From contig NZ_FQVI01000022.1 of NCBI RefSeq assembly GCF_900129135.1, positions 1-64,000 of the forward strand: a stretch of 64,000 nucleotides of DNA. The letters run 5' to 3'. The notes under the pieces were generated by a model, which worked only from the letters and a program-made list of their open reading frames with translations, searched no databases and was not told where the DNA came from. Of this stretch, positions 24,237 to 34,224 are shown one piece after another. The translations under genes and the position numbers were made by a program. Position 1 is the stretch's first letter. Every line of letters begins with the position of its first letter. Source of the DNA: Lactonifactor longoviformis DSM 17459. GTDB taxonomy: Bacteria > Bacillota > Clostridia > Lachnospirales > Lachnospiraceae.

Positions 24237-25283
24237 ATGGAAGGTAAGATGAAAACGGCAGTAATGCTTGGAATAGGACATATGGGATTTGAGGAGCGCG
24301 ATATTCCAAAAGTGGGTGATAACGAAGTATTGGTAAAGCTCGAATATGTAGGAATTTGCGGGAGTGATCTCCATTATTACGAGACAGGTGCAATTGGTGA
24401 CTATGTGGTAGAACCGCCTTTTGTTCTTGGACACGAGCCGGGAGGAACCGTTGTGGAGGTAGGGAAACAGGTAACACACTTAAAAGCGGGGGACAGGGTA
24501 GCTCTGGAGCCGGGGAAAACCTGCGGACACTGTGAATTCTGCAGGGAAGGAAAATACAATCTCTGTCCTGATGTGGTGTTTTTTGCCACGCCCCCTGTAG
24601 ACGGTGTTTTTCAGGAATATGTGGCACATGAAGCAGACCTGTGCTACAAACTTCCAGAGAATGTAAGTACCCTGGAAGGGGCACTCATTGAACCGCTGGC
24701 AGTTGGATTTCACGCAGCCATTCAGGGGAATGCGCACCTTGGCCAGAAAGCTGTGGTAATGGGAGCTGGATGTATCGGTCTGGTTTCCATGATGGCGTTA
24801 AAGGCGAGAGGGGTTTCTGAGGTATACGTGGTAGACATTATGGAAAAACGTCTTCAAAAGGCAATGGAATTAGGAGCAGCCGGGGTGATTAACGGTGCGG
24901 AGGAGGACGTAATCGAACGCGTAAAAGAGATTACAGACAATAGGGGGATGGATCTGGTTATTGAGGCCGCAGGGACAGAGATTACCACAAGGCAGGCAGT
25001 CCGGATTGCTAAAAAAGGCTCTGATATTGTTTTGGTGGGATACAGTAAAAGCGGTGAGATAACACTGCCTATGAGCTTGATTCTGGATAAAGAGCTAACC
25101 CTAAAGAGCGTATTCCGCTATCGTCACATCTATCCAATGGCTATTGAAGCAGTGGCATCCGGCAAAGTGAATTTGAAAGGGATTGTAACAGATGTATTTC
25201 CCCTGGACGAGGTACAAAAAGCAATGGACTACAGCGTGAACAATAAGGCTGACATAGTAAAAGCTGTGATTCAGATCGCCTAG
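24237..25283 (+). CDS. zinc-dependent sorbitol/xylitol-type dehydrogenase
   Basis: The 348-residue medium-chain dehydrogenase has the catalytic zinc ligands Cys in GICGSDLHYYE, His in GHEPGG and Glu in IEPLAVG. The four-Cys structural zinc loop is CGHCEFCREGKYNLC, and the NAD site is GAGCIGLVS with Asp in VVDIM, indicating NAD preference. The FFATPPVDGVFQEY block is typical of sorbitol, xylitol and threonine-type polyol dehydrogenases. The substrate is not fixed. AGGGAGGAGA precedes the ATG. It follows a ROK regulator that may control it. Confidence 0.85.
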   Translation: MEGKMKTAVMLGIGHMGFEERDIPKVGDNEVLVKLEYVGICGSDLHYYETGAIGDYVVEPPFVLGHEPGGTVVEVGKQVTHLKAGDRVALEPGKTCGHCEFCREGKYNLCPDVVFFATPPVDGVFQEYVAHEADLCYKLPENVSTLEGALIEPLAVGFHAAIQGNAHLGQKAVVMGAGCIGLVSMMALKARGVSEVYVVDIMEKRLQKAMELGAAGVINGAEEDVIERVKEITDNRGMDLVIEAAGTEITTRQAVRIAKKGSDIVLVGYSKSGEITLPMSLILDKELTLKSVFRYRHIYPMAIEAVASGKVNLKGIVTDVFPLDEVQKAMDYSVNNKADIVKAVIQIA

Positions 25284-25398
25284 ATAAAATAAAGTTGGAA
25301 TCACCTTTTGCCGGATTTCTTGACAAAGTACCAGAGAGGATATAAGATGATAATGAAAATAGATGTCTGAAAAAGAGAACAAGTTAAAGGTGATACAT

Positions 25399-25650
25399 AT
25401 GAAGATAAACAGTAATAAAGCAGACTTGGATAAAAAGAGGGAAGAGGAGAAAGGGAAGCTGAGGCGTAAGTTTCAGATGTGCCTTCCTCTGGGGTTTCTT
25501 GTACTCTTGCTGGCACTGCTGTGTAAACAGTTTGCCTATCTGAGCGACTTTACCATTGGATTCCTTGAGGGGATCGCCATAGCTTTACTGGTGGCTGGAG
25601 TCGGCTATCTTATCTGGTGCAGAGTGAAAAAAGAAAAGCCGTTTGAATAA
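25399..25650 (+). CDS. small membrane protein with two helices
   Basis: The 83-residue product has a charged N terminus and two membrane helices (about residues 25-45 and 50-70) with a short loop. No family is recognised. The ATG at 25399 follows AAGGTGAT at the right distance; an upstream ATG at 25363 lacks a ribosome site and would add 12 residues. Confidence 0.6.
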   Translation: MKINSNKADLDKKREEEKGKLRRKFQMCLPLGFLVLLLALLCKQFAYLSDFTIGFLEGIAIALLVAGVGYLIWCRVKKEKPFE

Positions 25651-25841
25651 CCATCATACCAGGCAGGAGCCCAGTGCTCCTGCATTTTTAAATTCTGCTT
25701 TCTTTTTATATTGAAATGTGATAGGATAATCAAAGATAACAATATCTTGATTTTTATAGACTATATATAAATCTTTATGATCGCTGTCGTTTCAGACAAG
25801 AAATCCAGTAGAAGCATTTCTAAAAAAGAGAGGACAAGACT

Positions 25842-27365
25842 ATGATGAGAGAAAAGTATGAATCCCTGTCCCTTGGTGCTTTGAAAGAAGTAGCTAAGGC
25901 AAGAGGACTGAGGGGGATTTCTACCTTGAAGAAAAGTGCATTGATTGACAGAATGCTGGAAGAAGACGAAAAAGAAGAGAAAACGGCAAAAGAAATGCCT
26001 AAAGAGACAGAGGAAAGAACCGAAGGGAAGGCGGATCCTGTACAGAAGTCTGAGCCGACGCCAAAAACGGAACAAGCTGTGAAACCTGAGAATGCATCCA
26101 AAACAGACCATTCCCAGAGGTCTGAGCGTGTCCACAGAACAGAGAATACTCAGCGTCCGGACCAGACTTATGTGAAAACGGAAAGAAAGAATGATGCCAG
26201 ACAAGACGAGAAGCCTCCTATGGACCAGTCACAGCTGGACAGCGGACAGACAGCCTGCGGGATTCTGGAGGTGCTGCCGGACGGCTATGGGTTTATCCGG
26301 TGTGCCAATTATCTTCCGGGGGAGAATGATGTTTATGTATCTCCTTCCCAGATCCGCCGTTTTAATTTGAAAACAGGTGATATCCTGAAGGGCAACACCA
26401 GAGTGAAGAGCCAGAATGAGAAGTTCAGCGCCCTGCTGTACGTGACCTCTATTAATGGGATCTCACCCAATGAGAGTGTGAAACGGTACAATTTTGAAGA
26501 TATGACGCCTATCTTCCCCAATCAGAGACTTCGCCTGGAGCGCCAGGGCGGAAGTGTGGCTATGCGGATTGTAGATCTGCTGAGTCCTATCGGAAAGGGA
26601 CAGAGAGGTATGATTGTATCTCCGCCGAAGGCAGGAAAAACAACTCTTTTGAAGGACGTAGCCAAGTCCATACTGAGAAATAATTCGGAGATGCATCTGA
26701 TTATCCTTCTGATAGACGAACGGCCTGAGGAAGTGACAGATATTAAGGAAAACATACAGGGAAAGAATGTAGAAGTGATATATTCTACATTCGATGAGCT
26801 TCCGGATCACCATAAAAGAGTGTCCGAGATGGTAATTGAACGGGCAAAGCGTTTGGTAGAGCATAAAAAAGACGTCACCATTCTTCTGGACAGTATTACT
26901 CGTCTGGCCAGGGCCTATAACCTTACCGTACCCCCAAGCGGCCGTACCTTGTCCGGAGGTCTGGATCCGGCTGCCCTTCATATGCCAAAACGCTTTTTCG
27001 GAGCTGCAAGAAATATGCGGGAAGGGGGGAGCCTTACTATTCTGGCTACAGCCCTCGTGGACACAGGAAGCAAGATGGATGACGTGATCTATGAGGAATT
27101 TAAAGGCACCGGTAATATGGAACTGGTACTGGACAGAAAACTCTCAGAAAAGAGGGTATTTCCTGCTATTGACATTCCTAAATCTGGCACAAGGAGAGAA
27201 GATCTCCTCCTATCCAGAGAGGAACAGGATGCTGTGGATTCCATGCGCAGGGCACTGAACGGAATGAAGACAGATGAAGCGGTAGAGAACATTTTGAATA
27301 TGTTTGTCCGCACCAGGAATAACCAGGAATTTATACAGATGATTAAAAAGCAAAAAATTGTCTAA
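25842..27365 (+). CDS. rho: transcription termination factor Rho
   Basis: The 507-residue RNA-dependent ATPase starts with a Rho_N domain (about residues 5-40). A long charged insert of some 95 residues rich in Glu, Lys, Thr and Gln follows. Then come the cold-shock RNA-binding domain ([18 protein letters not shown]) and the ATPase core with Walker [13 protein letters not shown], Walker [16 protein letters not shown] and the Q loop [11 protein letters not shown]. The insert is common in Clostridia and Actinobacteria and may aid RNA binding or phase separation. GAGAGGAC precedes the ATG. Confidence 0.96.
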   Translation: MMREKYESLSLGALKEVAKARGLRGISTLKKSALIDRMLEEDEKEEKTAKEMPKETEERTEGKADPVQKSEPTPKTEQAVKPENASKTDHSQRSERVHRTENTQRPDQTYVKTERKNDARQDEKPPMDQSQLDSGQTACGILEVLPDGYGFIRCANYLPGENDVYVSPSQIRRFNLKTGDILKGNTRVKSQNEKFSALLYVTSINGISPNESVKRYNFEDMTPIFPNQRLRLERQGGSVAMRIVDLLSPIGKGQRGMIVSPPKAGKTTLLKDVAKSILRNNSEMHLIILLIDERPEEVTDIKENIQGKNVEVIYSTFDELPDHHKRVSEMVIERAKRLVEHKKDVTILLDSITRLARAYNLTVPPSGRTLSGGLDPAALHMPKRFFGAARNMREGGSLTILATALVDTGSKMDDVIYEEFKGTGNMELVLDRKLSEKRVFPAIDIPKSGTRREDLLLSREEQDAVDSMRRALNGMKTDEAVENILNMFVRTRNNQEFIQMIKKQKIV

Positions 27366-27370
27366 AGAAC

Positions 27371-27399
27371 TTGCAATTTATAATGGATTATGATATAAT
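27371..27399 (+). promoter_or_regulatory. promoter of rpmE
   Basis: TTGCAA (27371-27376) and a perfect TATAAT (27394-27399) with 17 bases between, just after the rho stop. Confidence 0.8.
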
Positions 27400-27465
27400 T
27401 TGAAAGCTGTTTAAATATCAAAACACAAAGTAACAAGAATGAAATAGATTGATGAGGTGAAAAAA

Positions 27466-27669
27466 ATGAGAGAAGGTATCCATCCAGAGTACCACCAGGC
27501 AACTGTAACTTGTAACTGTGGTAATACGTTTACAACAGGTTCTACCAAACCGGAGATTCACGTAGAAATCTGTTCCAAATGCCATCCATTCTATACAGGA
27601 CAGCAGAAAGCTGCACAGGCTCGCGGACGTATTGATAAGTTTAACAAGAAATACGGTATCACAAAATAA
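27466..27669 (+). CDS. rpmE: 50S ribosomal protein L31 (zinc-binding form)
   Basis: The 67-residue protein begins [10 protein letters not shown] and has the zinc Cys set CNC and CSKC ([26 protein letters not shown]), marking the C+ form used when zinc is sufficient. GAGGTGA precedes the ATG. Confidence 0.96.
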   Translation: MREGIHPEYHQATVTCNCGNTFTTGSTKPEIHVEICSKCHPFYTGQQKAAQARGRIDKFNKKYGITK

Positions 27670-27714
27670 TAATTGGACTGGTGTACGCCGGCAGAAAGTC
27701 GTGCGACAGCATAT

Positions 27715-27756
27715 AACAAAAGAATTACCCGTGCTTGCGCGAGTAGTTCTTTTGTT
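27715..27756 (+). terminator. terminator after rpmE
   Basis: AACAAAAGAATTAC pairs with GTAGTTCTTTTGTT with one mismatch around a 14-base loop, with a T-rich 3' side. Confidence 0.7.
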
Positions 27757-27816
27757 CATTTACAGGAAACTTAAGTGCGGTAAATGAACAATGAGCATAG
27801 GCAGAAAGGAATGTGC

Positions 27817-28794
27817 ATGAAATCATCTAATATTGGCGGACAGGCTGTTATGGAAGGAATCATGATGCGGCACAAAGATAAGTACTCTATCGCCGTCCGT
27901 AAGCCTGACCAGGAGATTGAAGTAAAGGTCGAGGATTATAAAAGTTTTATAAAAAGTAAAAAGCTTCTTACAATTCCCATTGTCCGCGGTGTGCTTAATT
28001 TTATTGATTCTCTGGTCGTGGGAACCCGGTGCCTGATGTATTCCGCCTCATTTTTTGAAGAGGACGAGGAGGAAGAGCAGAAAAAACAGGAGTTTACCTG
28101 TGAAGAATTAAAGAAATATGAGGAGAAACAGGAAAAACAGAATAAAATATTAATGACAGTCACTGTAATACTATCCGTGGTGATTTCTGTCGGCCTGTTT
28201 ATGATACTTCCCTACTTCATTGCCAGCCTGCTTCACAAGGTAAATGCGTCGGACACCGTGGTTGCCATTGCGGAGGCATTTATGCGGATCGGTCTTTTCC
28301 TTTTATATCTGGTGGCAATCTCTAAAATGAAAGATATCCAGAGAGTATTTATGTATCACGGTGCAGAACATAAGTGTATCAACTGTGTGGAACACGGTAT
28401 GGATCTGACGGTGGAGAATGTAATGAAAAGCTCCCGGCTTCATAAGCGCTGCGGAACCAGCTTTTTACTGATTGTTATGGTAGTCAGTATTATTTTCTTC
28501 CTGTTTATCAGAGTTCCTTCTCCCGTGATGCGTGTGGTAGTCCGCCTGCTGCTGGTTCCGGTGATTGCGGGTGTTTCCTATGAATTTATCAGATTGGCGG
28601 GCAGCAGTGAGAATCCGCTGGTTACCGCTTTAAGCAAACCAGGTATGGCCCTGCAGAAGCTCACAACCAGAGAACCGGATCCGGATATGGCTGAGGTGGC
28701 CATTGCCGCTGTGGAGGCTGTTTTTGACTGGAGGGCTTATCTGGAGGAAAATTTTACCCGTTCTGGGGAAAAAGCGAAGGAAGAATCGGCATGA
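27817..28794 (+). CDS. DUF1385 membrane protein (YqhQ-like)
   Basis: The 325-residue protein starts MKSSNIGGQAVMEGIMMRH, a strongly conserved DUF1385 block. It has YHGAEHKCINCVEHG in the middle and four or so membrane helices (residues 110-135, 150-172, 205-225, 230-250). YqhQ-type proteins have no settled biochemical role. The ATG at 27817 follows AAAGGA with six bases between; an earlier ATG at 27784 lacks a site. Its stop overlaps the prmC start. Confidence 0.85.
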   Translation: MKSSNIGGQAVMEGIMMRHKDKYSIAVRKPDQEIEVKVEDYKSFIKSKKLLTIPIVRGVLNFIDSLVVGTRCLMYSASFFEEDEEEEQKKQEFTCEELKKYEEKQEKQNKILMTVTVILSVVISVGLFMILPYFIASLLHKVNASDTVVAIAEAFMRIGLFLLYLVAISKMKDIQRVFMYHGAEHKCINCVEHGMDLTVENVMKSSRLHKRCGTSFLLIVMVVSIIFFLFIRVPSPVMRVVVRLLLVPVIAGVSYEFIRLAGSSENPLVTALSKPGMALQKLTTREPDPDMAEVAIAAVEAVFDWRAYLEENFTRSGEKAKEESA

Positions 28795-29642
28795 CTACGC
28801 TGAAAGAACTTCTGGATTACGGGAAGAAAGCGTTAACTGAGGGATGTATAGAAAACGGAGCTCATGATGCATGGCTGCTTATGGAGCATGTATGTAACAT
28901 AGACAGAAGCTTCTATTATGTGCACCCTGAGAAGACGGTAACGGATGGAACGGCGGAAGAATACCGGCTGCTGGTAGAGAAGAGAAAAAGACATATTCCC
29001 CTGCAGCAGCTGACAGGAGAGGCATGGTTTATGGGGCTGCCGTTTTACGTGAATGAGAATGTATTGATTCCCCGCCAGGATACAGAATGTCTGGTAGAAG
29101 AGGTGTTGAAACGGGGGAGTAAGGCTGAGCGTATCCTGGATCTCTGCACCGGCAGCGGATGTATTCTTCTGAGTATTCTCCATGAACTGCGTTCAGTGAG
29201 AGGAGGCTCTGTACGGGGAGTGGGCGCCGATCTTTCTGCCCCGGCTCTGGAAGTGGCGGAAAAGAACCGGGAGAGACTGGGAATTGAGGCTGAACTGGTA
29301 CAAAGTGATTTGTTTGAAATGATTGAGGGAACCTTTGATATGATTGTTTCTAATCCCCCCTATATACCTTCCGGCGTTATAGATGGCCTAATGGAAGAGG
29401 TGCGTGCTCATGAGCCTGCAATGGCTCTGGATGGTGGAGAGGATGGGTATGATTTCTATCGAAAAATTATCCGCAGGGCTCCGGCATATTTGCGCGGGGG
29501 AGGATGGCTTTGCTTTGAGATTGGATATGATCAGGGAAAGGGGCTGGAAGATCTTCTCAAAGAGGAAGGGTTTCAGGAGATTCAGATTATACAAGATCTG
29601 GCCGGACTTGACCGGGTTGCGGTAGGCCAGTGGAAGAGTTAG
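28791..29642 (+). CDS. prmC: peptide chain release factor N5-glutamine methyltransferase
   Basis: The 283-residue enzyme has an N-terminal helical substrate-binding domain with [16 protein letters not shown] and [12 protein letters not shown]. The Rossmann domain carries [14 protein letters not shown] and the NPPYIP catalytic loop. It methylates the Gln of the GGQ motif of release factors RF1 and RF2, and the gene for RF1 follows directly. Start and preceding stop overlap (ATGA). Confidence 0.95.
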   Translation: MTTLKELLDYGKKALTEGCIENGAHDAWLLMEHVCNIDRSFYYVHPEKTVTDGTAEEYRLLVEKRKRHIPLQQLTGEAWFMGLPFYVNENVLIPRQDTECLVEEVLKRGSKAERILDLCTGSGCILLSILHELRSVRGGSVRGVGADLSAPALEVAEKNRERLGIEAELVQSDLFEMIEGTFDMIVSNPPYIPSGVIDGLMEEVRAHEPAMALDGGEDGYDFYRKIIRRAPAYLRGGGWLCFEIGYDQGKGLEDLLKEEGFQEIQIIQDLAGLDRVAVGQWKS

Positions 29643-29655
29643 AGGAGGAAAACCT

Positions 29656-30732
29656 GTGTTTGATAAATTAGAAGATATTTTAATTCGCTTTGAGGAAATA
29701 CTGGGGGAATTAAATGAGCCTACAGTGGCCAATGATCAGAGCCGTTTCCAGAAGCTTATGAAGGAGCAGAGCGATCTGCAGCCTATTGTGGATGCCTACA
29801 AGGAGTACAAGGAGAGCAGACAGACCGCGGAGGACAGTGTTTCCATGCTGGAGGAAGAGTCGGACGCTGAAATGAGAGAGATGCTGAAGGAGGAACTGTC
29901 CCTTGCAAAAAAGAGAATTGAGGAGCTGGAGCATGAGCTGAAGATACTTTTGCTTCCCAAGGATCCCAATGACAGCAAAAACGTAATTGTGGAGATACGG
30001 GCAGGAGCCGGGGGAGATGAGGCTGCCCTCTTTGCTGCTGAAATTTACCGGATGTATGTAAAGTACGCAGAGACTAACCGCTGGAAAACAGAGATGATGA
30101 GTCTGAACGAGAACGGGATCGGGGGATTTAAAGAAGTTACCTTTATGATCAACGGTAGCGGTGCATACTCCAAATTAAAATACGAAAGCGGTGTGCACCG
30201 GGTTCAGAGAGTACCGGAGACAGAGTCCGGGGGACGGATTCACACTTCTACAATTACCGTAGCCATTATGCCGGAGGCTGAGGAGATAGATTTCCATCTG
30301 GATATGAATGACTGTAAATTCGATGTGTTCCGGGCATCCGGAAACGGAGGCCAGTGTGTAAACACTACGGACTCAGCGGTCCGTCTGACCCATATTCCTA
30401 CAGGAATTGTTATTTCCTGCCAGGATGAAAAGTCGCAGCTGAAAAATAAAGATAAAGCATTAAAAGTACTTCGCTCCCGCCTGTATGAGATGGAACTGGA
30501 GAAACAGCACGATGCGGAGGCGGAAGCGAGAAGAAGCCAGGTTGGAACAGGAGACCGGTCAGAAAAGATACGAACGTATAATTTCCCTCAGGGCCGGGTA
30601 ACAGATCACAGGATTAAATTGACGCTGCACCGTTTGGATAGTATAATGAACGGAGATTTGGAAGAAATTATCGACAGTCTGATCGCAGCAGACCAGGCGG
30701 CTAAGCTTAGCAATCTTCAGGAAGATTACTAA
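29656..30732 (+). CDS. prfA: peptide chain release factor 1
   Basis: The 358-residue RF1 has the codon-recognition PxT motif in [14 protein letters not shown] and the GGQ loop in [16 protein letters not shown]. It ends translation at UAA and UAG. The start is GTG at 29656 behind GAGGAGGAAAA. PrmC, encoded 13 bases upstream, modifies its GGQ. Confidence 0.96.
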   Translation: MFDKLEDILIRFEEILGELNEPTVANDQSRFQKLMKEQSDLQPIVDAYKEYKESRQTAEDSVSMLEEESDAEMREMLKEELSLAKKRIEELEHELKILLLPKDPNDSKNVIVEIRAGAGGDEAALFAAEIYRMYVKYAETNRWKTEMMSLNENGIGGFKEVTFMINGSGAYSKLKYESGVHRVQRVPETESGGRIHTSTITVAIMPEAEEIDFHLDMNDCKFDVFRASGNGGQCVNTTDSAVRLTHIPTGIVISCQDEKSQLKNKDKALKVLRSRLYEMELEKQHDAEAEARRSQVGTGDRSEKIRTYNFPQGRVTDHRIKLTLHRLDSIMNGDLEEIIDSLIAADQAAKLSNLQEDY

Positions 30733-30763
30733 GAAATACTTTGAGAGGGTACAGGAGGAACAG

Positions 30764-31684
30764 ATGAAAAAAACAGCTTTAGTTATCATGGCGGCAGGAA
30801 TCGGAAGCAGATTTGGCGGCGGCGTTAAACAGCTGGCACCTGTTGGGCCGAATGGTGAAATTATCATGGACTACTCCATCTATGACGCCTTAGAAGCGGG
30901 ATTTAATAAAGTGGTATTTATTATCAGGAAAGATCTGGAGAAGGATTTTAAAGAGATTATCGGCCGGCGAATAGAAAAAATTGTTGAGGTAGAGTACGCA
31001 TACCAGGAACTAGACCAGCTCCCGGAAGGCTTTCAAAAGCCGGAGGATCGTACAAAACCCTGGGGAACAGGGCAGGCAGTGTTAAGCGCCAGAGAACTGA
31101 TAAGGGAGCCCTTTGCGGTAATTAATGCAGATGATTACTACGGAAAAGAAGCGTTTGTCAAAGTGCATGATTATCTGGTAAAGGAACAGCCGGGACAGGA
31201 AGAGGTTCTTTCCATCTGTATGGCGGGCTTTATTCTGGGAAATACCCTGAGTGATAACGGTTCGGTGACAAGAGGTGTGTGTCAGGTAGACGAAGACAGT
31301 CATCTGGTAAAAGTAACGGAGACACACAATATTGTAAAGACAGAAGGCGGGGCAGGAGTGCTGCAGGAGGACGGCAGTATCCTTCCTCTGGATGCGGACA
31401 GTTATGTGTCTATGAACATGTGGGGGCTTACCCCGGAATTTCTCGAAGTTCTGGAAACGGGATTTGTGGAGTTCCTTTCAGGCCTTACCCCGGAAGATAC
31501 GAAGAAGGAATATCTTCTGCCAACCATCGTGGATGGGCTTATCAGAGAGAAGAGAGCAGAAGTGACTCTCTTGGAGACCAGAGACACCTGGTTTGGGGTG
31601 ACCTACAAAGAGGATAAGCAGACGGTTGTGGATGCCTTTGCAGAATTAATCCGCAAAGGGATTTATAAGGAAAAGCTTTTTTGA
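30764..31684 (+). CDS. sugar-phosphate nucleotidyltransferase family protein
   Basis: The 306-residue protein opens with VIMAAGIGSRFGGGVKQLAPV, the NTP-binding motif of nucleotidyltransferases. It also has KPWGTGQAVLSA and VINADDYYG (metal-binding Asp pair) and a C-terminal MNMWGLTPEFLE block. It should couple an NTP to a sugar phosphate or similar substrate; the exact product is not visible. It precedes glmM, consistent with envelope sugar metabolism. GGAGGAAC precedes the ATG. Confidence 0.82.
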   Translation: MKKTALVIMAAGIGSRFGGGVKQLAPVGPNGEIIMDYSIYDALEAGFNKVVFIIRKDLEKDFKEIIGRRIEKIVEVEYAYQELDQLPEGFQKPEDRTKPWGTGQAVLSARELIREPFAVINADDYYGKEAFVKVHDYLVKEQPGQEEVLSICMAGFILGNTLSDNGSVTRGVCQVDEDSHLVKVTETHNIVKTEGGAGVLQEDGSILPLDADSYVSMNMWGLTPEFLEVLETGFVEFLSGLTPEDTKKEYLLPTIVDGLIREKRAEVTLLETRDTWFGVTYKEDKQTVVDAFAELIRKGIYKEKLF

Positions 31685-31739
31685 TAACTGGAAACCGCAT
31701 ACAGCAGACAAATTAATTGAATAAGTGAGGAGTAGAAGT

Positions 31740-33086
31740 ATGGGCAAATATTTTGGAACAGACGGATTCAGAGGAGAAGCAAATGTTAATCTTACTGTAG
31801 AGCATGCGTATAAAGTCGGCAGATTTCTGGGATGGTATTTTGGCCAGAATCATAAGGCGCAGATCGTAATTGGAAAGGATACCAGAAGAAGCAGTTATAT
31901 GTTTGAATATTCTCTGGTTGCAGGGCTGACTGCGTCAGGGGCAGATGTATATCTCCTGCATGTGACAACAACCCCCAGTGTATCCTATGTGGTGCGCACT
32001 GAGAACTTTGACTGTGGAATTATGATCTCTGCCAGCCATAATCCTTTCTATGACAATGGGATCAAAATTATTAACGGACAGGGACAGAAGATGGAAGCCT
32101 CCGTGGAGGAGCAGATAGAGGCATATATTGATGGAAAGATCCCGGAGATACCTTTTGCGCTGAAGGAGAATATCGGTCGCACCGTAGATTTCTCCGCGGG
32201 CAGAAACCGCTATATCGGATACCTTATCTCCATTCCTACAAGAGCATTCAAAAATATGAGAGTGGGTCTTGACTGTGCCAACGGGAGTGCATCCGCTATC
32301 GCAAAAAGTGTATTTGATGCACTGGGAGCTAAGACCTATGTGATCAACAATGAGCCGGACGGCACCAATATAAATACCAACTGCGGCTCTACCCATATTG
32401 AAATTCTTCAGGAGTTTGTAAAGGAAAAACAGCTGGATGTTGGTTTTGCCTATGACGGAGACGCCGACAGGTGTATTGCAATTGACGATCAGGGAAATAT
32501 TGTAGACGGCGATATTATCCTTTATGTCTGCGGCAAATATCTGAAGGAGCAGGGAAAACTGAACAACAATACTATTGTTACTACTGTTATGTCCAATCTG
32601 GGCTTATATAAGGCTTGTGACAGAGAAGGGATTTCTTATGAAAAGACAGCTGTAGGAGATAAGTATGTCTGCGAGAATATGATGGATAACGGTCATATGC
32701 TGGGAGGCGAACAGTCAGGACACATTATATTTGCACACCATGCCACTACCGGTGACGGAATCCTTACCTCTCTGAAGATTATGGAAGCTGTGCTGGAGAA
32801 GAAACTGCCGCTCAGCACTCTGGCCAGTGAAGTTAAAATCTATCCTCAGCTGTTAAAGAATGTAAGAGTCTTTAATAAGCAGGAAGCCAGAGAGAATGCG
32901 AAGGTAGTTGAGATTGTAGAACAGGTGGGAAAAGATTTGGGCGATGAAGGCCGTATCCTGGTAAGGGAGAGCGGAACAGAGCCGGTGGTCCGTGTTATGG
33001 TAGAGGCCGCCACGGATGACATCTGCAGGGAACAGGTTAACAGAGTCATTCAGGTAATGGAAAGAGAACAGTTGATCGCTGAATAA
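31740..33086 (+). CDS. glmM: phosphoglucosamine mutase
   Basis: The 448-residue enzyme begins MGKYFGTDGFRGEAN and has the active-site phosphoserine in ISASHNPFYDNG (about residue 98). The metal loop DGDADRC and the sugar-binding GGEQSGH and RESGTEPVVR loops follow. It converts glucosamine 6-phosphate to the 1-phosphate for UDP-GlcNAc and peptidoglycan. GTGAGGAG precedes the ATG; an earlier GTG at 31725 is less likely. Confidence 0.95.
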   Translation: MGKYFGTDGFRGEANVNLTVEHAYKVGRFLGWYFGQNHKAQIVIGKDTRRSSYMFEYSLVAGLTASGADVYLLHVTTTPSVSYVVRTENFDCGIMISASHNPFYDNGIKIINGQGQKMEASVEEQIEAYIDGKIPEIPFALKENIGRTVDFSAGRNRYIGYLISIPTRAFKNMRVGLDCANGSASAIAKSVFDALGAKTYVINNEPDGTNINTNCGSTHIEILQEFVKEKQLDVGFAYDGDADRCIAIDDQGNIVDGDIILYVCGKYLKEQGKLNNNTIVTTVMSNLGLYKACDREGISYEKTAVGDKYVCENMMDNGHMLGGEQSGHIIFAHHATTGDGILTSLKIMEAVLEKKLPLSTLASEVKIYPQLLKNVRVFNKQEARENAKVVEIVEQVGKDLGDEGRILVRESGTEPVVRVMVEAATDDICREQVNRVIQVMEREQLIAE

Positions 33087-33101
33087 TAAGAGGAACGCAG
33101 A

Positions 33102-34139
33102 ATGATAAAATATAAGGGGATACTTATTATGAGCTGTGTTCTGTGCCTGACGGCAGGCTGTGGAAGCGATAAGCTCAGCCACTACGAAGAAGGCGTACAG
33201 GCGCTGGAGCAGGAAAGCTATGAGGATGCCATTGGGAGCTTTGAATTGTCTGTGGCAGATGACAAAAAGGTGGCAGAGTCCTATCGGGGAGAAGGGATCG
33301 CTTATCTCAAGCAGGGAAACTATGAGGAAGCAATTACGGCGTTCCAGAGTGCTCTGAAGAGTCTGGATGGCAAAAAAGAAGGGATGCAGAAGGATATCAG
33401 GTATTATCTGGCCACAGCCGAATACCAGGCCGGGATTCTGGATAACGCGCTGAATACCTGCAACGATATACTGGACATGGAGACAGATAAGGATGCTTAC
33501 TTTCTGCGGGGCCAGATTTATCTGGCACAGGATGACTATGATAATGCCAAGTCGGATTTTCAGAAAGCAGTAGATAAATCAGAGGATTACGAGGATTTTC
33601 TTAATGTTTACCGTGCATATCGGGAAAAGGATATGAAAGCGGACGGGGAAGAATATCTGGAGGAAGCTCTGAAAATTGAAGCCAGGGACGAACAGGATGA
33701 ATATGACAGAGGAAGAGTTTACTATTATCTGGAAGATTTTGAGAATGCCAAAGAAGAACTGATTCATTCCATGAATAACGGGAATCCGGATGCCGCACTT
33801 CTGCTGGGCAAGGTGTATGTGGCCATGGGGGATACCTCCAGCGGCAGACAAATGTATCAGCAGTATCTGGCGGATAAAGGGGAATCCGCCAAGGCATATA
33901 ATGGCATGGCATACTGCGATATTGCGGACGGAGAATACGACAGTGCCCTGGAGAATATCCAGAAGGGTCTGGAACTCAACGATCCTCAGGAAAATCAAAG
34001 TCTGCTGTACAATGAAGTGGTGGTGTACGAGAAAAAGCAGGAGTATGGGACTGCAAAGGAAAAGATTGCTGCATATTTGGAAAAATATCCTTCAGATCAG
34101 GATGCGATCAAAGAAAGTACATTTCTGCAGACCAGATAA
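33102..34139 (+). CDS. TPR-repeat lipoprotein
   Basis: The 345-residue product has a short signal peptide with lipobox LTAGC (Cys about residue 20), then at least seven tetratricopeptide-like helical repeats, for example YEDAIGSFELSVAD, YEEAITAFQSALK and YDNAKSDFQKAVD. It is probably a membrane-anchored scaffold outside the cell. Its former terminator is split by the IS element downstream. It lies 15 bases after glmM and may be cotranscribed with it. Confidence 0.85.
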   Translation: MIKYKGILIMSCVLCLTAGCGSDKLSHYEEGVQALEQESYEDAIGSFELSVADDKKVAESYRGEGIAYLKQGNYEEAITAFQSALKSLDGKKEGMQKDIRYYLATAEYQAGILDNALNTCNDILDMETDKDAYFLRGQIYLAQDDYDNAKSDFQKAVDKSEDYEDFLNVYRAYREKDMKADGEEYLEEALKIEARDEQDEYDRGRVYYYLEDFENAKEELIHSMNNGNPDAALLLGKVYVAMGDTSSGRQMYQQYLADKGESAKAYNGMAYCDIADGEYDSALENIQKGLELNDPQENQSLLYNEVVVYEKKQEYGTAKEKIAAYLEKYPSDQDAIKESTFLQTR

Positions 34140-34145
34140 ATATAG

Positions 34146-34160
34146 AAAAAGAGCCGGTTT
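34146..34160 (+). terminator. 5' arm of a terminator split by the IS
   Basis: AAAAAGAGCCGGTTT is complementary to AACCAGGCTCTTTTTT at 35716-35731, with one bulge. With the IS and one copy of the AGAAT repeat removed, the two arms are joined by a loop of a few bases and form a standard terminator for the TPR lipoprotein gene. The IS has pulled them 1.55 kb apart. Confidence 0.7.
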
Positions 34161-34161
34161 A

Positions 34162-34166
34162 AGAAT
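34162..34166 (+). repeat. left target-site duplication AGAAT
   Basis: The same five bases recur at 35711-35715 right after the IS. IS3-family elements duplicate 3-5 bases, so up to all five may be the true duplication. Confidence 0.6.
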
Positions 34167-34224
34167 GATGTGACCCCAATAAGTTAGACTTTATAGCGAA
34201 GTAGTTTTTTACTGCTTCGCTATT